Origin: a bacterium TMED88
Lineage (GTDB): Bacteria; Myxococcota_A; UBA9160; UBA4427
Direction: 5' to 3'
NCBI GenBank assembly: GCA_002171515.1
Contig: NHEP01000178.1
Coordinates: 1-57,726 of the forward strand
Length of the DNA stretch: 57,726 nucleotides
Shown: positions 40,176-49,391 of the stretch, piece after piece
Position numbering within the stretch: the stretch's first letter is position 1
Layout of the letters: each line of letters begins with the position of its first letter
The notes under the pieces: model-generated
The model's database searches: none
The model's input: the letters and a program-made list of their open reading frames with translations, nothing else
What the model was told of the DNA's origin: nothing
Program-made: the position numbers and the translations under genes

Positions 40176-42251
40176 TCAGCCCATGAAGGGGATCAATAGC
40201 AAAGCAACGATGTTGACCAACTTAAGCATTGGATTGATCGCGGGACCGGCTGTGTCTTTGTAGGGGTCGCCGACCGTATCTCCGGTGACCGCAGCCTTGT
40301 GAGCCTCAGACCCTTTGCCCCCATGGGAACCCATTTCGATAAACTTCTTGGCGTTATCCCATGCAGCACCACCCGTCGTCATCGAGAGCGCCAAGCAGAT
40401 TCCCGAAACGATCGAACCGATCAACAAGCCACCAATGGCCTGCGGCGAGGAAATACCCGGCATAAAGACCAACACGACGGGCACCGCCACGGGAATCAAG
40501 GCGGGGACCACCATCTCCCGGAGAGCGGCCCGCGTCACGATATCGACACACTGCGTGTAGTCAGGCTTACCTGTGCCCTCCATAATGCCCGGGATCTCTT
40601 GAAACTGCCTGCGCACCTCGGTCACGACTTCCCGAGCCGCGTCACCCACAGCAGTCATCGCAAATGAGGCGAAGACGTACGGCAGCATGGCGCCGATGAA
40701 GAGTCCCACCAAGACACTGACATTCGAAAGATCGAAATCCGTCGCGATTCCACCCACGACTTTCAGATCCTCAATGTATGTCGCAAAAAGCACGACCGCA
40801 GCGAGCCCCGCTGAAGCGATGGCATATCCCTTAGTGACCGCCTTGGTGGTATTGCCGAAGGCGTCCAGGGGATCTGTGACGTTCCGGACGTCATCCCCCA
40901 ACTCCGCCATCTCGGCGATCCCACCTGCGTTGTCCGTGATGGGACCGTAAGCGTCGATGCTCACAATCAGGCCCGCAAGAGAGAGCATCGCCATCGCGGC
41001 AATCCCGATCCCGTACAAACCCGCCGCCCAAAAGCAGATGGCAATCGAAAAGACGATGGCCACAATCGGCACAACCGTCGCCTGCATGCCGACTGCGAGG
41101 CCACGGATCACGTTGGTCCCATGGCCCCCTTCACTCGCGTCTGCAATCGCGGAGACATGCTTGGAGCCGTCTCCCGTGTAGACATCTGTGATGTACAGCA
41201 TCACGCCCGTCAATCCGCAGCCGACGGCCGCGCAGAACCAAACAGAAATTCGACCCAGCGCGTGGCCGGTGGAATCAAATCCGGGCACATTCACGAATAG
41301 CGTGAGCACAAACAAAATAGCCAGCATGACCACCGTCGCGATGCCCAGACCGCGATACATCGCTTCCATCACGGCGGGCTGCTGCCCGGAGGCCGGTTCA
41401 GGGATCGTCACGAACGGCAGAGAGACCAGAGAGCCGACGATGCCGACCGTTCCCACCAGCAGAGGGTAGTAGAACATCGAGGTGGACTCAGCGGGGAAAA
41501 TAATGTGAGCCAAGAGCATGACTGCTGCAGCCGTCACCCCGTAGGTCTCAAAAAGGTCCGCCGCCATGCCGGCGCAGTCGCCCACGTTGTCGCCGACGTT
41601 GTCAGCAATCACGGCAGGATTCCGCGGGTCGTCCTCGGGAATATTGGCTTCGACCTTACCGACGAGGTCAGCGCCCACGTCGGCCGCCTTTGTGAAGATC
41701 CCTCCCCCCAAACGAGCGAATACGGAAATCAAGGAACCGCCGAAGGCAAGCCCGATGAGAGCATTCGACGTCAAGGTCATGCCCATTGCGTGATCAGCGG
41801 GACCAAAGATCTCAACTCCGATCACGAGGGCCGCAACGGAAAACAATCCGAGACCCACCACCATGAGACCCGTCACAGCCCCGCCCTTAAAGGCCAAATC
41901 GAAGGCCCGGGCGAAACCGGTATGGGCGGCCTCGGCGACTCGAACATTGGCGCGAACGGAAACGTTCATGCCGATGAAACCGGCCGCAGCACTGGCGACA
42001 GCCCCCACCAAAAACCCAATCGCGTAGGCCCAGTTCAAAGCCAAGCCGATGATCAGAAAAATCGGCCCTCCCACAATCGCCACCGTGCGATATTGACGAC
42101 TCAAAAACGCGCTCGCGCCCTGCGCGATGGCCTGAGCAATTTCATTTGCGCGCTCATTGCCCGCCGGAGAACTCTGCACCTGGCTATAAAGTTTCGCCCC
42201 CCACGCGACAGCAACCAGCGAGGCTAAAAGGGCAAGGACGGTCACCAACAT
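40176..42251 (-). CDS. hppA: Membrane proton-translocating pyrophosphatase, K+-independent type
   Basis: A 691-residue polytopic enzyme that couples pyrophosphate hydrolysis to proton export. Core motifs: [11 protein letters not shown], then [24 protein letters not shown] (in two pieces), and a C-terminal [17 protein letters not shown]. Lys470 in GNTTKA (codon 40842-40844) marks the K+-independent class; K+-dependent enzymes have Ala there. The ATG at 42251 has AGGAG six bases upstream; an in-frame extension has no support. Sodium pumping is unlikely in this class but not excluded. Confidence 0.96.
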   Translation of the reverse strand: MLVTVLALLASLVAVAWGAKLYSQVQSSPAGNERANEIAQAIAQGASAFLSRQYRTVAIVGGPIFLIIGLALNWAYAIGFLVGAVASAAAGFIGMNVSVRANVRVAEAAHTGFARAFDLAFKGGAVTGLMVVGLGLFSVAALVIGVEIFGPADHAMGMTLTSNALIGLAFGGSLISVFARLGGGIFTKAADVGADLVGKVEANIPEDDPRNPAVIADNVGDNVGDCAGMAADLFETYGVTAAAVMLLAHIIFPAESTSMFYYPLLVGTVGIVGSLVSLPFVTIPEPASGQQPAVMEAMYRGLGIATVVMLAILFVLTLFVNVPGFDSTGHALGRISVWFCAAVGCGLTGVMLYITDVYTGDGSKHVSAIADASEGGHGTNVIRGLAVGMQATVVPIVAIVFSIAICFWAAGLYGIGIAAMAMLSLAGLIVSIDAYGPITDNAGGIAEMAELGDDVRNVTDPLDAFGNTTKAVTKGYAIASAGLAAVVLFATYIEDLKVVGGIATDFDLSNVSVLVGLFIGAMLPYVFASFAMTAVGDAAREVVTEVRRQFQEIPGIMEGTGKPDYTQCVDIVTRAALREMVVPALIPVAVPVVLVFMPGISSPQAIGGLLIGSIVSGICLALSMTTGGAAWDNAKKFIEMGSHGGKGSEAHKAAVTGDTVGDPYKDTAGPAINPMLKLVNIVALLLIPFMG

Positions 42252-42632
42252 TCGGATCTCCTGAAGAAAGTGATAATCGGGTGCTCGGAGTGTGATGGCG
42301 GACGTGCCACCCGGCGAATGCTTTCCGAACCCTGAGGTCCGTTCGCGCAAAACCGCCGTCGCCGCCGCTTCCCATCTGCCCCACACAGGCAAACAGTCTC
42401 GATTCCCGGCTCGGCCGACTGGGAAAACCCCCACGCGCAGGCGATGTTGCTTCCTGCGCCATCATTCGGCGGCCGGTAGGCTAGGTTGGTGCCGCTGGAA
42501 AATCCAGCCCTAGCGCCTCATGTGTGACCAGAGAGACACGATTTTCAAAGATTGGAGTGCCTCGAGAGGCAGGTTGGGCCTTTTAGCGCGTCCACACCCC
42601 CCCAAAACTGCCGGCGCCCCGGAGGAATATAG
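42252..42632. promoter_or_regulatory. Divergent intergenic region (hppA / ThDP enzyme) with inverted repeat
   Basis: About 380 bases with no supported gene; it must hold both promoters. The clearest element is TGCCTC-GA-GAGGCA at 42558-42571, a perfect 6-bp inverted repeat that could be an operator. No convincing -35/-10 pair was found. Confidence 0.35.
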
Positions 42633-44180
42633 TTGACGGTCGCTCGAAAAATGCTCCAAACCGCCGTCTCCGCAGGCGTCGAAATCTGCTTTGCGAACCC
42701 CGGGACGACCGAAATGGCCTGGGTGAGCGCTCTCGATCAAATTTCGGGGCTTCGCCCGGTGCTCTGTCTTTTCGAGGGCGTCTGCACCGGTGCCGCCGAC
42801 GGGTATGGCCGCATGAAGGGGGCCCCCGCACTGACCCTCCTCCATCTCGGCCCGGGCTTCGCCAATGGAATCGCCAATCTACACAATGCGCGACGGGCCC
42901 GAACGCCCGTGGTCAACTTGATTGGGGACCATGCAACGCGCCACCAAGACGCCGACGCACCGCTGGCGTCAGACATCGAATCACTCGCGAAGCCTGTTTC
43001 TGCCTGGCTACGCAGCACCTCCAGCCCAGAAGCGGCATCCGCCGACTTGGGTGAGGCGATTGTAGAATCGGGCGGATGCCCGGGGCAGGTCTGCTCTCTG
43101 ATTGTGCCCGCGGATCTCGCCGAGGCCTCGTTGAGTGGTCCGCCTCCGTCGCCTCGACCTCGTCGAACACCACCAAAGGTGGCTGCGGACACCATCGATG
43201 CAGTCGCTCGCCAGCTCCATCAGGTCACCGAGCCCGTGACGATGCTGCTCGGCGGCAACGCCCTCTCCCGAGAGGGCCTTGAAGCCGCGGGCCGTATCGC
43301 GGCCAAAACCGGCGCCCGGCTCGTGACCGAAACCTTTCCCGCTCGCTGGGAAAGAGGAACCAGCGTGCCCGCTGCCGAACGACTGCCCTATCTCCCAGAA
43401 CAAGCCACCGCTTTTCTTGGAAAGACAGAGTGCCTTTGGCTCGCCGGCGCCCGAAGCCCAGTCGCCTTCTTCGCATACCCGGACATACCCAGTGTCATTG
43501 CAGCCGACATCCCACGATGCGTGTTGGCCAAACCTGAAGAGGATGCCGCCCAAGCCCTCATCGAGTTGGCCGATGCCCTCGACGCCCAGGCCCAGCCGCC
43601 CTTTGCGCCGAGGGTCGCTGCGCCCCCTCTCGGCACCGGTGGACTCGACCCCCTCCAACTGGGCGCCATTCTGGCTCACCGCCTGCCAGAAGCGGCCATC
43701 GTCGTCGATGAAGCGGCCACCAGTGGACTGCCTTTCAGCCTCGCCGGTTCTGGAGCAGCCGATCATACACTGCTCACTCTGACGGGCGGCGCGATCGGGC
43801 AAGGCCCGCCTTGTGCCACCGGCGCCGCAATCGCCTGCCCAGACCGGACCGTCATCGACTTCCAAGCAGACGGGAGTGCGATGTACACGTTCCAATCCTT
43901 GTGGACCCAAGCCCGAGAGGGTTTACGGGTCATCACCGTGCTCTGCGCTAATCGTGCGTATCGGATCCTCCGAGTTGAACTCGCCCGGGCCGGCGTCGCC
44001 GAACCTGGCCCCCATGCCAGGGCTCTGACCTCTCTAGAAAGTCCAACAATCGATTGGGTCCTGCTCGCCCAATCTCTCGGGGTGCCCGGCGAACGGGCCG
44101 CTACATCCGAGGGGTTCGACGCTGCCCTCCGCCGCGCCCTGGCCGCAGAAGGCCCCGCGTTCATCGAAGTGGTTCTCTAG
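42633..44180 (+). CDS. IlvX-like thiamine-diphosphate enzyme (acetolactate synthase large subunit family)
   Basis: A 515-residue ThDP protein. The catalytic Glu48 is in LCLFEGVCTGAADGYGRM. The ThDP-Mg motif reads QADGSAMYTFQSLWTQ, then ANRAYRIL. The usual G-D-G is A-D-G here, as I recall it being in the IlvX-like group, whose mycobacterial member is also about 515 residues. No regulatory small subunit is nearby and the protein is shorter than IlvB/IlvG (about 560), so it is probably not the biosynthetic enzyme. Start is TTG with a strong GGAGG seven bases upstream. Its stop shares CTAG with the facing gene. Confidence 0.87.
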   Translation: MTVARKMLQTAVSAGVEICFANPGTTEMAWVSALDQISGLRPVLCLFEGVCTGAADGYGRMKGAPALTLLHLGPGFANGIANLHNARRARTPVVNLIGDHATRHQDADAPLASDIESLAKPVSAWLRSTSSPEAASADLGEAIVESGGCPGQVCSLIVPADLAEASLSGPPPSPRPRRTPPKVAADTIDAVARQLHQVTEPVTMLLGGNALSREGLEAAGRIAAKTGARLVTETFPARWERGTSVPAAERLPYLPEQATAFLGKTECLWLAGARSPVAFFAYPDIPSVIAADIPRCVLAKPEEDAAQALIELADALDAQAQPPFAPRVAAPPLGTGGLDPLQLGAILAHRLPEAAIVVDEAATSGLPFSLAGSGAADHTLLTLTGGAIGQGPPCATGAAIACPDRTVIDFQADGSAMYTFQSLWTQAREGLRVITVLCANRAYRILRVELARAGVAEPGPHARALTSLESPTIDWVLLAQSLGVPGERAATSEGFDAALRRALAAEGPAFIEVVL

Positions 44181-47098
44181 CCGGAGAGCGGACTGCGCGT
44201 TTTTCGCCTCTTCCGGAACAAGATCACCAGAGTGACCAAAGCTGCAGCCTGGCTGAGCGACCAAGAGGGTTCAGGGACATTCGTCGGTTCGTCCGACGAT
44301 TCCGCAAGGTCCGTCATCTCAGAAGCCAAAGTAAAGCCTTCCGGAAAAACCGTCGTCTCGCTGTCGTAGGTCGTTGTCTCGTCGACTTCAATACAACCCG
44401 CGAAGAAATCAACCGCCGACCCAAAGTCCGCCTGCGACAACTGAGCCCCGCGAAGATCGACAGCCGACGCACCCGCCCCCGGAGTGCAGCCAACCCCGCC
44501 CGAAATAGGGGCCAGCGTCCCGGATGAAGCAAAGGTGGCAAAAGAAAAGTCTGCCGCACGCAAGTTCGCTCCGGCAAAATTGACCGATGTCAGGTCTGCG
44601 CTCCTCAGCGAAGCGGCCGCCAAACCCGCACCACTCAAATTCGATTCAACCAGAGAGGCTCCAATCAGAAGAGCGCCGCTCAGATCGACCTCACGAAGGT
44701 CCTTCGCGACAAATGAAACACCACTCAACTGAGCCTGCACGAAGCTCGCAGGCCGAACGCCATCACTGAGGGTTGCCCCGGAAAAATCGGCACAGGACCC
44801 ATCCCCGCCGCAGACCCCCGCCAACAGATCAAACCGAGCACCGAGTGCATCGACGTTCAAAAATTGCGCGCCCGTCAAATTTGCCTGACTCAGGTCCGCT
44901 TCGGTGAGATCGAGCGGTACAGAATCCCCCTCAAAACGCACATACTCCAGCCCCGCCGCTCGAAACCGAGCACCCGCCAAGCTCAAAACTCCTGCAAACG
45001 GAGCACAGGGTGAATCCGAAGAGCAGCCGAAATCGGTTGAATCAAAGCGGGCCCCTGCCAAATTGACCCCACCCAGATTGATTCCAGCCACTGAAGCCGC
45101 CGAAAAATTGGCCTCAGTCGCCGTCGCTCCGGCCAAGTCAGCACCGCGTAGATCCGCGAGGCTGAAGTCCGCGCCAGCCAGCTCTCGATTTCGAAAAGAC
45201 ACGCCATCGAGGGTCGCCCCCTGAAATCCCACCCCCGTCAAGTCGGTCGCAGACGCAAGCGGATCACAGGTCTCATCCGAGGCACAGGTCAAACTCGCAC
45301 CCTCAAACCGAGCGCCCGCGATCTGGCTGACTTGCGAAAGGTCGACCCCGGACAAGTTCTGCCCGGAAAAATCAGCGCGGGTTAAAATCGAACCGCTCCA
45401 AAGGGTCCCTTGGATGTTGGCATTTCTCAAATCAATGCCTGTCAAATCAAGGTCAGAAAAATCTTGGCCGCCCAGATCACCACCCACCCAGCTGCTTCCA
45501 ACCAAATCTGAAAAACCCGACACCGCTTGACAGGGCGCCGTTTCACAGCTCAAAACCACAGCATCGAAGACGGCATTGGCTGCAGACACGCCCGCCAAGA
45601 GAGCCCCGGTGATCGTTGCGTTCGACAAGTCGGCCGAGGTCAAGTCCACGTTACTGAGATCGGCCAATTCGAGGTCAGCCCCCACCAGGGAAGCACCCGC
45701 TAGGTTCGCGCCTGAAAACGACGTCTGATAGACCACATCAAAAGAATCGCCGGCTTCGTCGGTGACCGTTCTGACCCGATAGGCATCCACACCATCGAGT
45801 CGAGCACCCTCCAGGTCCAATCCCGCAAAATTGACACCCGCAATGTCCGCGTTCGATAAATTGGTCTTTCGCAAGATCGCTAACGCGCCGGGCTCCGCCC
45901 CCTGAGCAAAAAACTCCAGGCACGCCGGGCTCTCACCCGCCACCTCCGGCAGATCGCAGGGTTCTTTTAGCCCTGTGAGGCTTGCAGAGGTCAGGTCCGC
46001 TCCGTGAAGGATCCAGCCTGTCGCGACCGGCGAAACCAGCCGGGTCTGCAGGAGACGCGCAGATCGAGCATCGGTGCCCACGAAGCTTGGGCATTGGGTC
46101 AATTCGCCCGACGGCGAATCTTGAGGAGCCACGCAATCACCCCGAGCAAATGAAAGATTGGCGCCGCCTAGATATGCACGATCAAAAATTACGCCATCGA
46201 GATCAGTCCCAATCAAGTTCGTCGCGACCACGAGATCCTCAGGCTGACACAAACCGTCTTGCAATGCTGTAAAACAGGCGTCCGAAAAGTCAGCCCGTGT
46301 CAGATCGCTCTCCTCCAGGTTCACAGCGATGCCGGCCCGAGGAATCATTCGCCCAAACGAAACTTGAGCGTCGACTAAAGTCGCAAAGCTCAAGTCCACC
46401 CCGTCGAAGCGAGGGCAACTTGCAAAGCCCACTGGGGTCCCCGTCAGCGCATCCTCGCACCGGGCATCCACTCGACTGAGGTCAGCCAAAAACAGCCGAG
46501 CCCCGCTCAGGTCAGCCCCAATCAGCACGCTATCCCTGAGTCCGAGCCCTGCCAGCTCCGCCTCGACGAGCGACGCCCCGGTGAAGTCTGATTTAACCCA
46601 AGAGGCATCCTGTGCCTGAACGCTGCTTAGATCCGCTCTCACGAAAGACGAGGAGCGTAGATTCGAAAATTCAAGCGTCGCGCCGATGAGGGTCGCATCG
46701 GAAAAACTAACACCTGTCCCGGAAACGAAACTCAAATCTGCGCCACTGAGATCCGATTCGTCCCACTGCCCGCCCGACAACCGCGCACCATCAAGAACCA
46801 ACCCAGGTCCGACAAGCTTCAGGGCACTCACCTGGGACAGGTCAGCCAGCGAAAGGTCCGCGTTGGTAAAATCCGCTTCATCCAGGAGGGCCGAGGCGCC
46901 CGTCGCGGGTTCAGCCGAGAGATCCACCGCGGTTAACACTTGGCCTGCATGATCGTGAGACGTGTGATCCGTTCCCCGGGCATCCAAGCCCGAGGACAGA
47001 TCAGTATTTTCGGCCCATGTCGGCTGCACGCCCCCGACAAAAGCCAGCAGGATGAGGCCCACGGCCCATTGATTCAAGTTCCGCACGTCCGCCAACAC
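44177..47098 (-). CDS. Exported pentapeptide-repeat protein with PEP-CTERM sorting signal
   Basis: A 973-residue surface protein. N-terminal signal: WAVGLILLAFVGG then cleavage near WAE. Residues about 70-930 are dominated by A-(D/N)-L-S-x pentapeptide repeats, which fold as a right-handed beta helix. At least eight short inserts each carry two cysteines (for example CETAPC, CASDETC, CSSDSPC, CGGDGSC), likely disulfide-closed loops. The end is a PEP-CTERM signal: VPEPS at about 941, a hydrophobic helix, then FRKRRKTR. Exosortase would cleave here, but no exosortase gene is in the window. The start is GTG with a weak ribosome site. A tail of Ala/Ser/Asp-rich, DNA-mimic-like composition is not enough to claim gyrase binding. 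Confidence 0.85.
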   Translation of the reverse strand: MLADVRNLNQWAVGLILLAFVGGVQPTWAENTDLSSGLDARGTDHTSHDHAGQVLTAVDLSAEPATGASALLDEADFTNADLSLADLSQVSALKLVGPGLVLDGARLSGGQWDESDLSGADLSFVSGTGVSFSDATLIGATLEFSNLRSSSFVRADLSSVQAQDASWVKSDFTGASLVEAELAGLGLRDSVLIGADLSGARLFLADLSRVDARCEDALTGTPVGFASCPRFDGVDLSFATLVDAQVSFGRMIPRAGIAVNLEESDLTRADFSDACFTALQDGLCQPEDLVVATNLIGTDLDGVIFDRAYLGGANLSFARGDCVAPQDSPSGELTQCPSFVGTDARSARLLQTRLVSPVATGWILHGADLTSASLTGLKEPCDLPEVAGESPACLEFFAQGAEPGALAILRKTNLSNADIAGVNFAGLDLEGARLDGVDAYRVRTVTDEAGDSFDVVYQTSFSGANLAGASLVGADLELADLSNVDLTSADLSNATITGALLAGVSAANAVFDAVVLSCETAPCQAVSGFSDLVGSSWVGGDLGGQDFSDLDLTGIDLRNANIQGTLWSGSILTRADFSGQNLSGVDLSQVSQIAGARFEGASLTCASDETCDPLASATDLTGVGFQGATLDGVSFRNRELAGADFSLADLRGADLAGATATEANFSAASVAGINLGGVNLAGARFDSTDFGCSSDSPCAPFAGVLSLAGARFRAAGLEYVRFEGDSVPLDLTEADLSQANLTGAQFLNVDALGARFDLLAGVCGGDGSCADFSGATLSDGVRPASFVQAQLSGVSFVAKDLREVDLSGALLIGASLVESNLSGAGLAAASLRSADLTSVNFAGANLRAADFSFATFASSGTLAPISGGVGCTPGAGASAVDLRGAQLSQADFGSAVDFFAGCIEVDETTTYDSETTVFPEGFTLASEMTDLAESSDEPTNVPEPSWSLSQAAALVTLVILFRKRRKTRSPLSG

Positions 47099-47263
47099 CC
47101 CAATTGATCGACCGAGTCAGCCATCCGGACGGTCCCTTTTTTAAGCCGATCGAATTCCCGAGAAGGGCTGTTCCAGCTCTGGCCGTTCACAAACTCTGAT
47201 TTTCGCACACACCCGCAACTGGGGCACTCCACAAACCGACAAGAAGCGCGGAACGCCCTGCCC

Positions 47264-48985
47264 TCAACCGACCCGTTCTCTCTCAGCAGGCTGGAGGGCC
47301 AAGTTCACCGCACCGACCACAGCCCGGAAAGCCGCCACCACGGTGCTGGAATCCCTCCCGACCCCGTGCCAAGGCAAACCCTCCTCGTCAAGCAACTCGG
47401 CAAAAGCGACCGACTCCGAGGAGGAGCCCGCGCTCAGCGATTGCTCACTGAAATCGATCAGCCGCAGGTTCAGACTAAACGCTTTTCGCAAGCCGATCCA
47501 GAACGCGTCGATGGCGCCGTTTCCCGCTGCCTCGATTCGCTTGACGGTGCCGCCCTTCGCTATGTCGACCCGAACTCGCCATTCGGAGGGACCTTCCGAG
47601 ACGATCTCCCAGCTCCCATCCACCAAGCACAGGGGCCCTTTGTGTTTCAGATATCGATCAGTGAACAATTTCCGAATCACTGGGGCGTCCACTTCTCCCG
47701 AGCGAGACTCGGCCTCCCATTGAATCGACCGCTGGAATTCGATCTGCAGTCGGCGAGGGATTGAATACCCCTCGGCTTGTTCGACCACCCAAGCCACCCC
47801 ACCCTTTCCCGACTGGCTGTTCACCCGAATCAACTCGTCGTAACCTCTTCCGACATCCGCCGGATCCATCGGCAAATACGGCACCTCCCAGCGCCGAGAA
47901 GCGGCCTTCGCCTGAGCTCTCATCCCCTTTCTAATCGCATCTTGGTGCGATCCCGAAAAGGCCGTAAAGACGAGCTCGCCCGCGTACGGGTGACGCGGGT
48001 GAACCGGCAGCCCCGTACACGACTCAGCCAGCCGAACCAAACGGTTGATGTCCTGAAAGTCCAGACCGGGATCAACTCCCTGGGTCATCAGATTCAAAGC
48101 CAAGGTGACCAAGTCGACGTTTCCAGTCCGCTCACCGTTTCCAAAGAGCGTGCCCTCCACGCGTTCCGCACCAGCCATCAAGCCGAGTTCCGCTGCGGCG
48201 ACCGCCGTCCCGCGATCATTATGCGGATGAACGCTGAGAATCATTTGATTGCGCCGGCGAACTCCGCGACCAAACGCCTCCACACGGTCTGCATAGACAT
48301 TCGGGGAAGACATCTCCACCGTCGCAGGCAGATTGATGATCATTTTTGACTCGGGGGTAGGCCCCCAAATATCCGCAACAGCGTCCACAACCTCAATGGC
48401 GAAGTCCAATTCCGTTCCCGTAAAGCTTTCTGGGGAATACTGGAAAGTGACTCCGGTCTGGCCATTTTTATCCAGCCAGCTCCGAATCTGCTCGGTTCCC
48501 CGACAGGCCAAATCAACAATGCCCTGCCGACTCTCTTGAAATACGACACGCCTCTGCAGCTCGGAGGTCGAGTTGTACAAATGCACAATCACTCGAGGCA
48601 GGCACTCAACCGCTCTCAGAGTCTCTTCGATGAGCTCCCCTCGCGCCGGCGTGAGAACTTGGAGCGTCACGTCCTCCGGCACCGCCTTCTCTTTGACGAG
48701 CAAGCGAATAAACTCGGCCTCAGTCGTGGAAGCACTCGGAAAACCGACTTCAATTTCCTTCAAACCCAAGTCCACCAAGCCCTTAAAGAATGTGAGTTTG
48801 GTCGCCGGGTTCATGGGTTCAACGAGCGCCTGATTGCCGTCTCGCAGGTCAACACTGCACCAAACCGGTGCACGGTCCAGGATCTGATCGGGCCAGGTTC
48901 GATCCGGCAGAGGCGTCACGGGATAGGCTCCGTAGCGAGTACTTCGGTCCGGAAAAAAGGCCTCATCGGCCGGCGGTTGAGTCAT
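47264..48985 (-). CDS. leuA: 2-isopropylmalate synthase (LeuA type 2)
   Basis: A 573-residue enzyme catalysing the first committed step of leucine synthesis (acetyl-CoA + 2-oxoisovalerate). The HMGL-like barrel (about 30-310) opens with WCSVDLRDGNQALVEPM and has metal-binding HPHNDRGTA and GTLFGNGERTGN. The C-terminal LeuA dimer domain (about 430-565) is the leucine-binding regulatory part. It matches the long actinobacterial-type LeuA. The ATG at 48985 has AAGGGAG upstream; an earlier ATG at 49009 would leave no site. A candidate attenuator with a Leu-rich leader precedes it. Confidence 0.95.
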   Translation of the reverse strand: MTQPPADEAFFPDRSTRYGAYPVTPLPDRTWPDQILDRAPVWCSVDLRDGNQALVEPMNPATKLTFFKGLVDLGLKEIEVGFPSASTTEAEFIRLLVKEKAVPEDVTLQVLTPARGELIEETLRAVECLPRVIVHLYNSTSELQRRVVFQESRQGIVDLACRGTEQIRSWLDKNGQTGVTFQYSPESFTGTELDFAIEVVDAVADIWGPTPESKMIINLPATVEMSSPNVYADRVEAFGRGVRRRNQMILSVHPHNDRGTAVAAAELGLMAGAERVEGTLFGNGERTGNVDLVTLALNLMTQGVDPGLDFQDINRLVRLAESCTGLPVHPRHPYAGELVFTAFSGSHQDAIRKGMRAQAKAASRRWEVPYLPMDPADVGRGYDELIRVNSQSGKGGVAWVVEQAEGYSIPRRLQIEFQRSIQWEAESRSGEVDAPVIRKLFTDRYLKHKGPLCLVDGSWEIVSEGPSEWRVRVDIAKGGTVKRIEAAGNGAIDAFWIGLRKAFSLNLRLIDFSEQSLSAGSSSESVAFAELLDEEGLPWHGVGRDSSTVVAAFRAVVGAVNLALQPAERERVG

Positions 48986-49086
48986 GATGTCTCCCTTCGA
49001 TGGTGCCATTCAAAACAGGTCCACTCCGATTCCCCCATGAGGGCCGAGACAACCAGAATCACTTGGACTCCCAATCGCCTAAAGCA

Positions 49087-49121
49087 AAACCCCCTCGGGC
49101 CAAGGAGGCGGGAGGGGGTTT
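49087..49121 (-). terminator. leuA leader terminator (attenuator)
   Basis: On the reverse strand a 10-bp perfect stem (AAACCCCCTC with GAGGGGGTTT), loop of 15 bases, followed by TGCTTT so that the run is TTTTGCTTT. It lies about 100 bases upstream of leuA and 78 bases after the leader peptide stop. An intrinsic terminator placed before the gene it reads into is the mark of attenuation. Confidence 0.85.
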
Positions 49122-49163
49122 CGATTGGATTCGGCTCAGTTGGATCGAGCCTGCTGCCAGTCA

Positions 49164-49179
49164 GTGACCGCTGGGTCAC
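49164..49179 (-). other. Small hairpin in the leuA leader
   Basis: A perfect 6-bp stem GTGACC/GGTCAC with a four-base loop, between the leader peptide stop and the terminator. It may be a pause or spacer hairpin in the attenuator. Confidence 0.5.
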
Positions 49180-49198
49180 CTTGTCTCGAATTGGGGTA

Positions 49199-49282
49199 CT
49201 AGACCTGCACCCCCCCCGCCTTGGCTAGCCATAGGCCTAGCCGAGTTGAGCCAGATAGCGGGTTGAAGAAACAAAAAGACAT
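49199..49282 (-). CDS. Candidate leucine leader peptide
   Basis: A 27-codon frame starting ATG at 49282 and ending TAG. It holds four leucine codons, all CTA, at codons 9, 15, 17 and 19; the last three fall within five codons. E. coli leuL also uses CUA control codons. tRNA-Leu(TAG), which reads CUA, is encoded at 8532-8613. The ribosome site is weak (CCGAG near the start). Support comes from the codon cluster plus the downstream terminator, not from peptide homology. Confidence 0.65.
   Translation of the reverse strand: MSFCFFNPLSGSTRLGLWLAKAGGVQV
49210..49220 (-). promoter_or_regulatory. Candidate antiterminator segment of the leuA leader
   Basis: The reverse-strand segment GGCGGGGGGGG, within leader codons 21-25, can pair over 11 bases (one G-U) with CCCCCTCCCGCC at 49107-49118, which includes part of the terminator's 5' arm. 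It can also pair weakly with ACCCC just past the leader stop (GGGGT/ACCCC). Mutually exclusive folds of this kind underlie attenuation. The pairing is read by eye. Confidence 0.6.
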
Positions 49283-49391
49283 AGCTCGGAGTTACATGAT
49301 CTCGAATGGATCCGCAAGCCACATACCTCGCGGACAAGCTCAGCCGCACCCTCGCGACCCTTCGAAGCACTTTTCTTTGCGAGAGCCCGCT

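Noticed and set aside
49176-49370. A 64-codon reverse frame overlapping the leuA leader
   Set aside because: Different frame from the Leu-codon leader, Arg-rich, no ribosome site; judged a shadow.
49122-49391. T-box riboswitch upstream of leuA
   Set aside because: The TGG-N-ACCGCG T-box core is absent; a leader peptide with Leu codons explains the layout better.
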